Assembly: GCF_900110895.1 (NCBI RefSeq)
Contig: NZ_FOIQ01000006.1
Location: forward strand, 124,001 to 188,000
Reading direction: 5' to 3'
Length of the DNA stretch: 64,000 bases
Source of the DNA: Prevotella aff. ruminicola Tc2-24
GTDB lineage: Bacteria > Bacteroidota > Bacteroidia > Bacteroidales > Bacteroidaceae
Made by a program: the position numbers and the translations under genes. The notes under the pieces were generated by a model. The model was not told the origin of the DNA. It did no database searches and worked only from the letters and a program-made list of their open reading frames with translations. Positions 51,369-59,867 of the stretch are shown here, one piece after another. The number at the start of each line of letters is the position of its first letter. The stretch's first letter is position 1.

Positions 51369-51520
51369 GGAAGGTCGCCGTTTGTCCTAAAAAAATGCCT
51401 AAAAAAGTGTTCGGCTGAAGTTACAAACCAGAAAAACCGAGGGGGCTTTTTACTCCCTTTTTGCCCTATTCGGAGTGGAGAACGAGGCTACACCGGGTGG
51501 GGGTGCCTTCTAACAGTCAA

Positions 51521-51660
51521 AGGGATTATCTCTATGACTGTAAGGAATGGCATCTACGAGAGAAAGGGATCATCTCTATACCCTATAAGGGATTATCTCT
51601 TTCACTCGTAAGCCCTATCTCCACAACTCTTGGAGCCTATCTCTCTGAGGGAAAGATCCT
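51521..51660 (+). repeat. Degenerate 22-23-bp tandem repeat, about six units
   Basis: Units start near 51521, 51543, 51565, 51588, 51611 and 51632, each built around AGGGATTATCTCT (variants AGGAATGGCATCT, AGGGATCATCTCT, AGCCCTATCTC, GAGCCTATCTCT). Units are contiguous and diverged. There are no constant repeats with variable spacers, so it is not a CRISPR array. Confidence 0.7.
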
Positions 51661-51908
51661 GGCTCTACATTGATAGTATATAACTTACTTATTATCAAGC
51701 AAATATAAAAATTGCTTAAAACTTACGTCTACGTCCTTATTGCGTTGTTTCTGGTTAATACGCGAGTTATGAGGGGGCGTTTGTAAAAATAAATCGCAAT
51801 TGAATTGTCTGGCGTGTTTTTTCGGCTGCGCTTTGATGCTGCGGTATTCCCTTCGACAGGCTCAGGGACCGCAGAGGGACGTAGTGGACCGTAGGAAGGG
51901 GGGGATTT

Positions 51909-52005
51909 CCGACTGACAGAAACGCGGAGGCCCCCTCATATACTTTTAGCCCCCTAGAGGGGGCAAGTATAGAGGGGGACACCTCTGGCTTATTCTGTCA
52001 GTCGG
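51909..52005. repeat. 97-bp nested palindrome (MITE-like or structured element)
   Basis: Outer arms CCGACTGACAGAA (51909-51921) and TTCTGTCAGTCGG (51993-52005) match perfectly over 13 bp. GAGG (51927-51930) pairs with CCTC (51982-51985). CCCCCTCATATACTT (51931-51945) pairs with AAGTATAGAGGGGG (51965-51978) with one bulged A. The centre is GCCCCC-TAGA-GGGGGC (51949-51964). No clear target-site duplication is seen. Confidence 0.8.
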
Positions 52006-52130
52006 CCGCCGCCATCGCTCAAGCAATTCTTGAACGACGAGACGGCAACAGGGGCACCACAGAACGCACTCGTTCTTTATTTGGCTTCGTCGAAGATACG
52101 CCATCTCGGCAAAAAAAAGAACGCATTATT

Positions 52131-52162
52131 TTTGTTTTGCTCTAGATTTTTTCGTATCTTTG
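52131..52162 (+). promoter_or_regulatory. Canonical promoter of the GH9-like gene
   Basis: TTTG (52131-52134), 20 nt, TATCTTTG (52155-52162): both -33 and -7 elements at consensus spacing. In contrast to the TGNNAC promoters this one has a -33 box and no direct repeat, so it probably works without an activator. The start codon is 26 nt after the -7 box. Confidence 0.6.
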
Positions 52163-52188
52163 TACCCAAACATAAAAACAACCAATAA

Positions 52189-54564
52189 ATGAAAACCCTT
52201 AAGAAGAAAGCAACGTTCTTTATGATGCTGACGGGCATGCTGCTCCTGACAGCACCGTCGGCGATGGCGACCAAGTTCCTTGGCATCCATATCATCGACA
52301 AAGACTACCTGATGGTGCATTTCCGTGACGGTGAGGTGCACTACCGTGACAACGGCACCGGACCGAGCGCCTATCTGGGGCATTCGTTCGCCGAGGGCGA
52401 CGACACCCTGCTCGTGTTCGGCGAGCGACTGAAGGTGGGCGAGGCGCAGCAGGCCGCACTCTGGCGCGTCAGCTCGGCCGACGACAAGGCCTTCGCCGCG
52501 GCACAGCCCGTGAACATCTGGCGGAAGTCGAAGCCGATGAACACCGATAACACGCTGTCGAGCGAGCTCGACCACTGGCTGTTCATCCAACTGCCGCAGT
52601 CGATGAGACAGGGATGCAGCTATACGGTCAGCATCCCCGACGGTATCGGCGCCGACCAGACGACAGCCACCATCCGCTTCGACGTGTGGAACACCCCGTC
52701 GGAAGCCGTGCATGTGAACATCATCGGTTATGCACCGAACGAGACACGGCATGCCGCCGACCTCTACCAGTGGTTGGGCGACGGCGGTCAGCGCGACTAC
52801 AAGGCATGGGAGGGACGGAAGGTCTATCTCTATAACGTGAACACCAAGAAGAAGACGGCTGCCGGTACGGTGGCCTTCTGGAAGACGATGGCCGACGCGA
52901 AGGAAGAGGCCGGACAGAAGAGCCTCATCGGCACCGACGTGTGGAACATCGACTTCAAGGGCGCGACTCCGGGCCGTTACCGTCTGGTGGTCGAGGATGT
53001 GGGCTGCAGCATGGACTTCGACATCGCCGCCAACGTCTATTTCCAGCCCTACCGCTACTCTGTGCGCGGCTACTACTACATGCGTCTCGGCGAACCGAAA
53101 GACCCCGAGCATGTGTTCCCCGTGCCACGACAGCCGCAGTTCATCCCCGAGACCGACCCCAAGGGCTTCACCGTCTACAAGACCGATCTGCAGCCCTGGC
53201 ATCCCGAGTGGCGGAAGCTACGGATGGACGTATGGGACGAGCCCCACTTCAAGAAGCTCTTCGAGTCGATCTTCTGGCAGCACCGTCTGCCGGGCAACCC
53301 CGTGAACACAGAGGTCAGGGGCGGTCACTCCGATGCCTTCGACTGGGACCGTCATCTCGCTCACGTCAGTAATATCTACGACATGCTGCTGCCCTATCTC
53401 CTCTCCGGCGGACGACTGACCGATGATAACCTCGGCATCCGCGAGAGTGGCAACGGCATCCCCGACATCATCGACGAGGCCCGCAACGAGGTGGACTTCT
53501 TCCTCTCTATCCGCGATGGTGAGGCCTACTCACAGGGAGTCACGAACCCCTGTGCCGACTGGAGCGTGATGTTCCAGGCCGGTTGCACGACGATGGCCGC
53601 CTGGGCGAACGCCGCCAACTGTGCCGTCCTCGCCGAGGCCTTCCGCATCCAGCAGAACGACTCCCTGCGCCAGTACTATACCGACGAGGCCATCAAGGCC
53701 TTCCGCTTTGCCAGTCGTCAGGACGACCTGCAGCTCGACGAGCTACAGGACATCGGTAGCATGAGCATGCGTGGCCGTGACTTCCGTCAGTTGGCCGCCG
53801 CCTTCCTCTACAACCTCACCGGCGACGAGGCCTGGGAGAAGATCTTCGCCGAGGAGAGCATGATCAAGGACGGCAACTCACTGCTCTTCAACAAGGGCAA
53901 GCAGGGATTCTTCGGCATCGGCGTGACCAACCAGTACGAGGAGAAAGATATCCCCTTCTGTCAACTCTGGGCGGCTGCAGCCTACCTGACCACTCCGCAG
54001 CCGCGCCATTTCGAGGCTCTCTATCAGAACCTGAAGGCGAGCGTGAAGAGTCATGCCGAGGCCTATAACATCAGTCATATGGCCCAGCGCCCCTCGCGCC
54101 GCAGTGCCAACGACAGTCGCTGGCAGGTGTCGCAGAACCTGCAACTGGTGATGCTCGCCCATTATATCGAGCCCCAGAAGGCACGTCGCCAGGAGCTGGA
54201 GCACGTCATGTACACCGAAGCCGGCTGGGCCATGGGTCGTAACCCGGGTAATATCGTGGAGATGACCGGTCTGGGAGAGCGCCATATCACCGATGTGTAC
54301 TCCACAGGACGCAACGACGGTGAGGTAGGTACACATCCCGGACAGACCCCGTTCAACGGTACAGAGACATGGTCGCCCAACAACGGCGGCGACGCACGTA
54401 TCCTCCTGAATCGCTGCTACCCGTCATGGAACGAAGGCGGCTGGCCCCGTCAGGAGTCGTATTTCAACCAGCGTTACCTCTGGGTGAACGGTGAGTTTAC
54501 GCCCCGAGAGACCATGCGCGGCAAAATGGCCCTGCTTGGCTATTTGTATAGCATTTATCAGTAA
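52189..54564 (+). CDS. GH9-like endoglucanase/hemicellulase, divergent
   Basis: Exported (signal peptide to about 26, PSAMA). Two N-terminal beta domains precede the catalytic part; the second (VHVNIIGYAPNETRHAADLY, about 180-285) is the cellulase N-terminal Ig type. The (alpha/alpha)6 domain starts near residue 365 with GGHSDAFDWDRHLAHV, the counterpart of the GH9 GGxxDAGDxxKY motif (two catalytic Asp), followed by IRESGNGIPDIIDEARNEVD. Later GH9 landmarks are YTEAGWAMGRNPGN and GERHITDVYSTGRND. The usual acid motif near the C-terminus (a Glu in an NE-V type sequence) is not recognisable; ETWSPNNGGDARIL or SWNEGGW occupy that area. Substrate is therefore uncertain. The GH31/GH95/GH3 neighbours suggest xyloglucan or another beta-1,4-linked hemicellulose. 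Coding is clearly G+C-rich. Confidence 0.75.
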   Translation: MKTLKKKATFFMMLTGMLLLTAPSAMATKFLGIHIIDKDYLMVHFRDGEVHYRDNGTGPSAYLGHSFAEGDDTLLVFGERLKVGEAQQAALWRVSSADDKAFAAAQPVNIWRKSKPMNTDNTLSSELDHWLFIQLPQSMRQGCSYTVSIPDGIGADQTTATIRFDVWNTPSEAVHVNIIGYAPNETRHAADLYQWLGDGGQRDYKAWEGRKVYLYNVNTKKKTAAGTVAFWKTMADAKEEAGQKSLIGTDVWNIDFKGATPGRYRLVVEDVGCSMDFDIAANVYFQPYRYSVRGYYYMRLGEPKDPEHVFPVPRQPQFIPETDPKGFTVYKTDLQPWHPEWRKLRMDVWDEPHFKKLFESIFWQHRLPGNPVNTEVRGGHSDAFDWDRHLAHVSNIYDMLLPYLLSGGRLTDDNLGIRESGNGIPDIIDEARNEVDFFLSIRDGEAYSQGVTNPCADWSVMFQAGCTTMAAWANAANCAVLAEAFRIQQNDSLRQYYTDEAIKAFRFASRQDDLQLDELQDIGSMSMRGRDFRQLAAAFLYNLTGDEAWEKIFAEESMIKDGNSLLFNKGKQGFFGIGVTNQYEEKDIPFCQLWAAAAYLTTPQPRHFEALYQNLKASVKSHAEAYNISHMAQRPSRRSANDSRWQVSQNLQLVMLAHYIEPQKARRQELEHVMYTEAGWAMGRNPGNIVEMTGLGERHITDVYSTGRNDGEVGTHPGQTPFNGTETWSPNNGGDARILLNRCYPSWNEGGWPRQESYFNQRYLWVNGEFTPRETMRGKMALLGYLYSIYQ

Positions 54565-54617
54565 TATCTTATAAATATTCACGAAAAGGGAAGGAAAAGC
54601 TACTATTTTCTGATATA

Positions 54618-54683
54618 TGAAACAAAAAGAAAACTATCTGTAACATGAAAGAAACAGGGATATTGTTTTTTCCCTTAACTTTG
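54618..54683 (+). promoter_or_regulatory. Direct-repeat operator and promoter of the leader-peptide/GH31/GH95 unit
   Basis: TGAAAC (54618-54623), 15 nt, TGTAAC (54639-54644), 31 nt, -7 box TAACTTTG (54676-54683). Half-sites and box are identical to those at 17363-17428. The first ATG after the box (54701) belongs to a 29-codon frame, 17 nt downstream; the GH31 ATG is 136 nt away. Confidence 0.75.
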
Positions 54684-54700
54684 CACACAGAATCACAAAC

Positions 54701-54790
54701 ATGGTTAAAATTGTTTTAGTTATATTAGTAGTTAGTAGTTTTTCCTTCCTCGGGGCCCAAGAAAAGCGTTTCTTGCCCCGAGGTTTTTAA
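54701..54790 (+). CDS. Predicted 29-residue leader or secreted micropeptide
   Basis: Not recognised; too short for ordinary gene finding. The product starts MVKIVLVILVVSSFSFLGAQ and ends EKRFLPRGF: a Lys followed by a 15-residue hydrophobic stretch and GAQ, like a complete signal peptide, leaving a short basic tail. Its ATG is 17 nt past a -7 box, a spacing like other genes here (17-49 nt), whereas the GH31 start is not. The last dozen codons form a terminator hairpin and the stop follows the T-run. Two readings fit: a translated leader controlling termination ahead of GH31, or a small exported peptide expressed under hemicellulose control. Existence of the frame is certain; function is inference. 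Confidence 0.5.
   Translation: MVKIVLVILVVSSFSFLGAQEKRFLPRGF
54748..54788 (+). terminator. Hairpin with T-run in the GH31 leader (possible attenuator)
   Basis: Lower stem CCTCGGGGC (54748-54756) with GCCCCGAGG (54775-54783). After a CC bulge, the upper stem AAGAAA pairs with TTTCTT, loop AGCG, then five T (54784-54788). It is a textbook intrinsic terminator, but it lies between the promoter and the GH31 gene and overlaps the end of the 29-codon frame. Confidence 0.85.
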
Positions 54791-54819
54791 TTATTCATAC
54801 TTCAACTAATAATGAAACA

Positions 54820-57282
54820 ATGAGAAAAACTATCTTGTGCGCACTACTGACTGTGTTCGGCACAGCCATGGCACAAACCCAACTACAATGGCAGACAGAA
54901 AAGACCGACATCAAGGTCGAGTTCTTCACCCCATCGATCGTCCATGTGGTGAAAACACCCCTCAGTCACAGCTACATGAAGAAGAGCATGGTGGTCACCG
55001 CACAGCCCGAGGAGGTCGAGGTGGTCAGGAACGGGAACACCGTCGCCAGCGGACAGTTGACCGTCAAGGTGGACCCGCGTTCCGGTGCCATCACTTTTCA
55101 GGACAACAAAAAACGCACACTACTCAGAGAGACAAGCTGTGTCTTTGACCCATGGACAGAAGGGCCCGATGCCGGCACCTTCCGTGTGACACAGTGCTTC
55201 GCCCTCGATAAGAATGAGGCCATCTACGGACTGGGTACCATACAGAACGGGCGCATGAACCGTCGTGGCACCCACCAGCGGATGGAGCAGTCGAACCTCG
55301 AGGACTACCAGAACGTGCTGCAGTCGGTCAAGGGCTGGGGCCTGTACTGGGACAACTACGCTCCGACACAGTTTGATGACGACCAGCAGGGCATGCGCTT
55401 CTCCTCGGAGGTGGGCGACTGTGCCGACTACTACTTCATGTACGGCGGCTCTGCCGACGGGGTCATCGCACAGATGCGACACCTGTCGGGACAGGTACCG
55501 ATGTTCCCTTTATGGACCTACGGCTTCTGGCAGTCGAAGGAGCGCTACAAGAGTGCCGCCGAGACAGAGAGCATCGTCGACAAGTACCGTGAGCTGCAGG
55601 TACCGCTCGACGGTATCATACAAGACTGGCAGTACTGGGGCTCGAACTACCTGTGGAACGCGATGAACTTTCTCTCGGAGGAGTTCAGCAACGGGCCTCA
55701 GCTCATCAAGAACGTGCACCAGAAGCACGCTCACTTCATGATCAGCATCTGGGCCAGCTTCGGTCCACAGACCCAGCAGTTCCGCGAACTCAATGAGAAA
55801 GGACTCCTGTTGCCCATCGAGACATGGCCACAGAGCGGACTCTCTCATATCTGGCCGCCACGCATGGACTATCCCTCAGGGGTGAAGGTGTATGATGCCT
55901 TCAATGCCGAGGCACGTGATATCTACTGGAAATACCTGAAGAGGCTCTACGACTATGGCACCGATGCCTGGTGGATGGACTCGACGGATCCCGACTTCTT
56001 CAATCCGAGGGAAAGCGACTATGCCTATATCGTCGGGGATTGCAAATCCCCGGCAACAGAGGGAAGTAAGACGGGGATGACATGGCGAGCCATGCGCAAT
56101 GCCTTCCCCTTGGCTACCGTGCGTGGTGTCTATGAGGCACAGCGCAGCAGCGCTGCTCCTTCGGAAGGATCGGGAGAGGAAAAGCGGGTGTTCATCATGA
56201 CACGCTCGGCCTTCGCCGGACAGCAGCACTACGGCTCAAACATGTGGAGCGGTGATGTGGCCTCGTCATGGGATATGCTCAGGAAGCAGTTGCCCGCCGG
56301 ACTGAGTTTCTCGCTGACGGGTAATCCTAACTTCAATACCGACATCGGCGGTTTCTTCTGTGGTTCCTACAATACCAAGGGTAGCGGTTCTGCACCACGG
56401 AACCCACAGTTCCAGGAGCTCTATGTGCGATGGATGCAGTATGGTCTGTTCTGTCCAGTCTTCCGCAGTCACGGTGCCGACGCGCCCCGTGAGATCTGGC
56501 AGTTCGGTCGGAAAGGAGAGCCCGTGTACGACGCGATAGAGAAGTCCATCCGTCTGCGCTACCGTCTTATACCTTATATATATAGTACAGCCTGGCAGGT
56601 CACCAGCAACAACGACAGTTATCTGCGACCGTTGTTCAGCGACTTCGTCCAGGACAAGAAGGTGTGGAACATGACCGATGAGTTCATGTTCGGTCGCAGC
56701 ATCCTTGCCGCCCCCATCGTGGAGGCCCAGTACACGGAGGAGAAGATCATCCACGAGGACGCTATGACTGGATGGGAGAAGAAAGAACAGCCGGGCGACA
56801 GGAGTCAGGAGACGGGAGTGGATTGGAGTGTGAGCAAGACAGCCACGAAATATCTGCCGAAGGGAACCACGTGGTATGACTTCTGGACGAATAAGTGGTA
56901 TAAGGGCGGACAGACGGTCGTTCTCACCACCAGCTTCGACCGTGTGCCGATGTTCGTCCGTGCCGGTAGCATCCTCCCACTCGGTCCGGAGATGCAGTAT
57001 GTAGGTGAGAAGGCATGGGACCACCTCGAGCTCCGTATCTATCCGGGTGCCGACGGTACCTTCACGCTCTATGAGGATGAAGGCGACAACTACAACTACG
57101 AGAAGGGTATCTACAGCACCATCCCGTTCCGTTGGGACGATGCCAAGGGGGTGTTGACCATCGGTCAGCGACAAGGCTCCTTCCCGGGCATGCTCTCTGT
57201 CAGGACCTTCACGGTGGTGTGGCCCGACGGCACCACGAAGACCGTCGACTATCAAGGACAGGAAATCAATATCAGCCAATAA
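54820..57282 (+). CDS. GH31 alpha-glycosidase, probable alpha-xylosidase
   Basis: Exported exo-enzyme, probably removing alpha-xylose from xyloglucan-type oligosaccharides; alpha-glucosidase is the alternative. Signal peptide to about 19 (GTAMAQ). N-terminal beta-sandwich ([15 protein letters not shown]), barrel with [15 protein letters not shown], nucleophile Asp in [11 protein letters not shown] (about 387) and acid/base Asp in WSGDVASSW (about 482), then both C-terminal beta domains ([32 protein letters not shown]). Two low-complexity inserts interrupt the pattern: PSEGSGEEK near residue 447, and [18 protein letters not shown] near 656-673. Only one base separates its stop from the GH95 start. 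No PA14 insert is present, unlike the GH31 at 25179. Confidence 0.88.
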   Translation: MRKTILCALLTVFGTAMAQTQLQWQTEKTDIKVEFFTPSIVHVVKTPLSHSYMKKSMVVTAQPEEVEVVRNGNTVASGQLTVKVDPRSGAITFQDNKKRTLLRETSCVFDPWTEGPDAGTFRVTQCFALDKNEAIYGLGTIQNGRMNRRGTHQRMEQSNLEDYQNVLQSVKGWGLYWDNYAPTQFDDDQQGMRFSSEVGDCADYYFMYGGSADGVIAQMRHLSGQVPMFPLWTYGFWQSKERYKSAAETESIVDKYRELQVPLDGIIQDWQYWGSNYLWNAMNFLSEEFSNGPQLIKNVHQKHAHFMISIWASFGPQTQQFRELNEKGLLLPIETWPQSGLSHIWPPRMDYPSGVKVYDAFNAEARDIYWKYLKRLYDYGTDAWWMDSTDPDFFNPRESDYAYIVGDCKSPATEGSKTGMTWRAMRNAFPLATVRGVYEAQRSSAAPSEGSGEEKRVFIMTRSAFAGQQHYGSNMWSGDVASSWDMLRKQLPAGLSFSLTGNPNFNTDIGGFFCGSYNTKGSGSAPRNPQFQELYVRWMQYGLFCPVFRSHGADAPREIWQFGRKGEPVYDAIEKSIRLRYRLIPYIYSTAWQVTSNNDSYLRPLFSDFVQDKKVWNMTDEFMFGRSILAAPIVEAQYTEEKIIHEDAMTGWEKKEQPGDRSQETGVDWSVSKTATKYLPKGTTWYDFWTNKWYKGGQTVVLTTSFDRVPMFVRAGSILPLGPEMQYVGEKAWDHLELRIYPGADGTFTLYEDEGDNYNYEKGIYSTIPFRWDDAKGVLTIGQRQGSFPGMLSVRTFTVVWPDGTTKTVDYQGQEINISQ

Positions 57283-57283
57283 G

Positions 57284-59764
57284 ATGAAGAAAGCACTCAT
57301 GATGCTGGCCGTCTGCCTGACAGCACTCTCGGCCACAGCACAACAGCACAAGCTATGGTACGACAAGCCCGCCACCCACTGGCTGGAGGCTCTGCCCATC
57401 GGCAACTCCCATCTCGGGGCGATGGTCTATGGCGGTACCGACAGCGAGGAGATCCAACTCAACGAGGAGACCTTCTGGAGCGGGTCGCCCCATCATAACA
57501 ACAGTGAAGAAGCCAAGACTCATCTGCAGGAGGTCAGAGACCTGATCTTCGCAGGCAAGGAGATGGAGGCGCACGAGATCATCGACAAGCACTTCTTCAA
57601 GGGACCTCATGGCATGCGCTTCCTACCGTTGGGCAGCGTGAAGCTATCTTTCGACTACCAAGGGCAGACCGTGCCGGTGGACTACCGTCGTGAGCTGAGT
57701 CTCGCCGACGCACTCTGCACCACCACCTACGAGGCGAACGGAATCAAGTATGAGCGCACGGTCTTTGCCTCACAGGCCGACAACGCCATCGTCGTGCATC
57801 TGAAAGTGGACAAGGAAGGTACGCTGGCCTTTAACCTCGGCTTTGACAGTCAACTGCAGGCGGAGCAGCATGTCAGCAACCATCAGCTGACGGCCGTCGT
57901 CAAGAACGTGGAGCAGGAAGGCATTCCCGGACAACTGACGGCCGAGGCGTGCATCATCGTGAGCACCGAAGGTGAGACGGTGGACGGCAGCAAGTCTATC
58001 ACTGTCTGCAACGCGACGACAGCAACCATCTATATCGTGGCCGCCACCAACTTCATCGACTACCAGAACATCAGTGGTGACCCGACAGTCAAGAACCTCC
58101 AGACGATGACCTCACTGAAGGGGAAGAGCTATGAGCAGTTGCGCGACCGGCACATCAAGGCATACCAAGCGCAGTACGACCGTGTGTCGCTGACGCTGGG
58201 ACAGTCGGCTGCTTCGGCAAACGGCACAACGCGCCTCCCCACCGACCAGCGTCTCGCCGCCTTCGCCAAGAACGGCGGCACCGACCTCGACATGGTGTCG
58301 CTGATGATGCAATACGGTCGTTACCTGCTGATATCCTCCTCGCAACCAGGCGGACAGCCAGCCAACCTGCAAGGTGTGTGGAACGACAAGATGGATGCCC
58401 CATGGGACTCGAAATACACCATTAACATCAACGCAGAGATGAATTACTGGCCTGCCCTCGTGGGAAACCTCGCCGAGACCCAGCAGCCATTGTTCTCGAT
58501 GATCCGCGACCTGAGCAAGACAGGTACCAAGACCGCCCAGACGATGTACGGATGCGACGGTTGGGTGGCCCATCACAATACCGACCTCTGGCGCATCGCC
58601 GGTCCGGTAGACGGCACAACCTGGGGTATGTTCCCCACAGGCGGTGCATGGCTGACGACACACCTCTGGCAGCACTATCTCTTCACTGGCGACAAGCAGT
58701 TCCTGACGGAGTACTATCCCATCATGAAAGGAGCTGCCGACTTCCTACTCAGTTATATGGAGCCGTATCCCGAGGCGGGCGAGGTGAAGGGAGCCGCAGG
58801 ATGGCTCGTCACCGTGCCCACCGTCTCACCGGAACACGGTCCGAAGGGTAAGAGCACCACCGTCACCGCCGGTTCGACGATGGACAACCAGATTGTCTTC
58901 GATGTGCTCTCACAACTGATACAGGCAGCCAAGGTTCTTGGCAAAGACGAGGGCTCCCTCCGCGTCTATCAGAAGGCGCTGTCGAAGCTGGCGCCCATGC
59001 AGATCGGGCGCTACGGTCAACTGCAGGAGTGGCTCATCGACGGCGACGACCCGAAGGATGAGCACCGTCATATCTCTCACCTCTACGGACTCTATCCCTC
59101 CAACCAGATATCGCCTTACTCCCATCCGGAGCTCTTCACCGCCGCCGCCAACACACTGAACCAACGTGGTGACATGGCGACGGGCTGGAGTCTGGGGTGG
59201 AAGATCAACTTCTGGGCGCGGATGCTCGACGGCAACCATGCCTACCAGATCTTCAAGAACCTGCTGACGGTGATACCTGCCACGACAGAATGGGGGCCCC
59301 GAGGCGGTACCTACCCGAACCTTTTCGATGCCCATCCGCCCTTCCAGATCGACGGGAACTTCGGTTGTGCCGCTGGCATCTGTGAGATGCTGCTGCAGAG
59401 TCATGACGGTGCCGTACACCTGTTGCCCGCCCTGCCCGACGCATGGTCGGAGGGACAGGTCACCGGTCTTCGTGCACGAGGTGGCTTCATCGTTGACATG
59501 CGTTGGAAGGACGGTGCCATACAGGAGACCGTCATCAAGTCGACCATCGGCGGCACGCTCCGCGTACGCTCCTACGTGCCCCTTCATGGAGCGCATCTGA
59601 GACCGGCCACCGGCGAGTGCCCCAACCCGCTGTTCGCACCGGCCGTGATCCAACAGCCGCTACAATCGGCTGAACTGTCAGATTTTCCCTTGCTTCAGGT
59701 GAAAAATGTCTACGAATACGATTTGGACACCAAGCCCGGTCAGACATACCGGCTGAAGATATAG
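57284..59764 (+). CDS. GH95 alpha-L-fucosidase-type enzyme
   Basis: Exported inverting alpha-1,2-L-fucosidase (some family members are alpha-L-galactosidases). Signal peptide to about 20 (SATAQQ). The N-terminal beta domain begins [20 protein letters not shown] with [20 protein letters not shown], the GH95 opening. The (alpha/alpha)6 domain has [15 protein letters not shown] (paired Asn), TVSPEHGP (acid Glu region) and [20 protein letters not shown] (base region). 826 residues is normal for the family. Co-transcribed with a GH31 enzyme and next to GH3 and GH9-like genes, it would remove terminal fucose from fucosylated xyloglucan side chains, an inference from context. Confidence 0.93.
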   Translation: MKKALMMLAVCLTALSATAQQHKLWYDKPATHWLEALPIGNSHLGAMVYGGTDSEEIQLNEETFWSGSPHHNNSEEAKTHLQEVRDLIFAGKEMEAHEIIDKHFFKGPHGMRFLPLGSVKLSFDYQGQTVPVDYRRELSLADALCTTTYEANGIKYERTVFASQADNAIVVHLKVDKEGTLAFNLGFDSQLQAEQHVSNHQLTAVVKNVEQEGIPGQLTAEACIIVSTEGETVDGSKSITVCNATTATIYIVAATNFIDYQNISGDPTVKNLQTMTSLKGKSYEQLRDRHIKAYQAQYDRVSLTLGQSAASANGTTRLPTDQRLAAFAKNGGTDLDMVSLMMQYGRYLLISSSQPGGQPANLQGVWNDKMDAPWDSKYTININAEMNYWPALVGNLAETQQPLFSMIRDLSKTGTKTAQTMYGCDGWVAHHNTDLWRIAGPVDGTTWGMFPTGGAWLTTHLWQHYLFTGDKQFLTEYYPIMKGAADFLLSYMEPYPEAGEVKGAAGWLVTVPTVSPEHGPKGKSTTVTAGSTMDNQIVFDVLSQLIQAAKVLGKDEGSLRVYQKALSKLAPMQIGRYGQLQEWLIDGDDPKDEHRHISHLYGLYPSNQISPYSHPELFTAAANTLNQRGDMATGWSLGWKINFWARMLDGNHAYQIFKNLLTVIPATTEWGPRGGTYPNLFDAHPPFQIDGNFGCAAGICEMLLQSHDGAVHLLPALPDAWSEGQVTGLRARGGFIVDMRWKDGAIQETVIKSTIGGTLRVRSYVPLHGAHLRPATGECPNPLFAPAVIQQPLQSAELSDFPLLQVKNVYEYDLDTKPGQTYRLKI

Positions 59765-59781
59765 ACGTTCGGCCCACTTGA

Positions 59782-59847
59782 TGTTACTTGACAGAAAGTT
59801 TATGTGACATGAAGTATTGTACATATCACACATTTTATTTATCTTTG
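59782..59847 (+). promoter_or_regulatory. Direct-repeat operator and promoter of the GH3 gene
   Basis: TGTTAC (59782-59787), 15 nt, TGTGAC (59803-59808), 31 nt, -7 box TATCTTTG (59840-59847). The half-sites are the most divergent of the six but keep TG--AC and both spacings. The start codon is 20 nt after the box. Confidence 0.7.
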
Positions 59848-59867
59848 CAACGAAAACATAACGAGAT

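Larger units (their letters stand above)
51369..52188. other. Gene-free, repeat-rich 820-bp region
   Basis: No convincing gene on either strand. From left to right it holds: a degenerate 22-23-bp tandem repeat (51521-51660), a short block with TTCGACAGGCTCAGGGACCG (51861-51880) of a type I recall as a widespread bacterial intergenic repeat, a 97-bp nested palindrome (51909-52005), a small hairpin AGAACG-CACT-CGTTCT (52061-52076), and the promoter of the GH9-like gene. It separates the fructan locus from a G+C-richer hemicellulose cluster. Confidence 0.7.

Noticed and set aside
51521..51660. CRISPR array
   Set aside because: Units are contiguous, diverged and 21-23 bp long without constant-length variable spacers, and no cas genes are present.
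51461..51673. 70-codon open frame in the repeat region
   Set aside because: Mostly the translation of the degenerate tandem repeat; no promoter box and no protein-like pattern.
52126..53202. 358-codon open frame antisense to the GH9-like gene
   Set aside because: Same cause as above; it also crosses the promoter of the GH9-like gene.
56266..57405. 379-codon open frame antisense to the GH31 and GH95 genes
   Set aside because: Covers the junction of two clear genes; no recognisable protein features.
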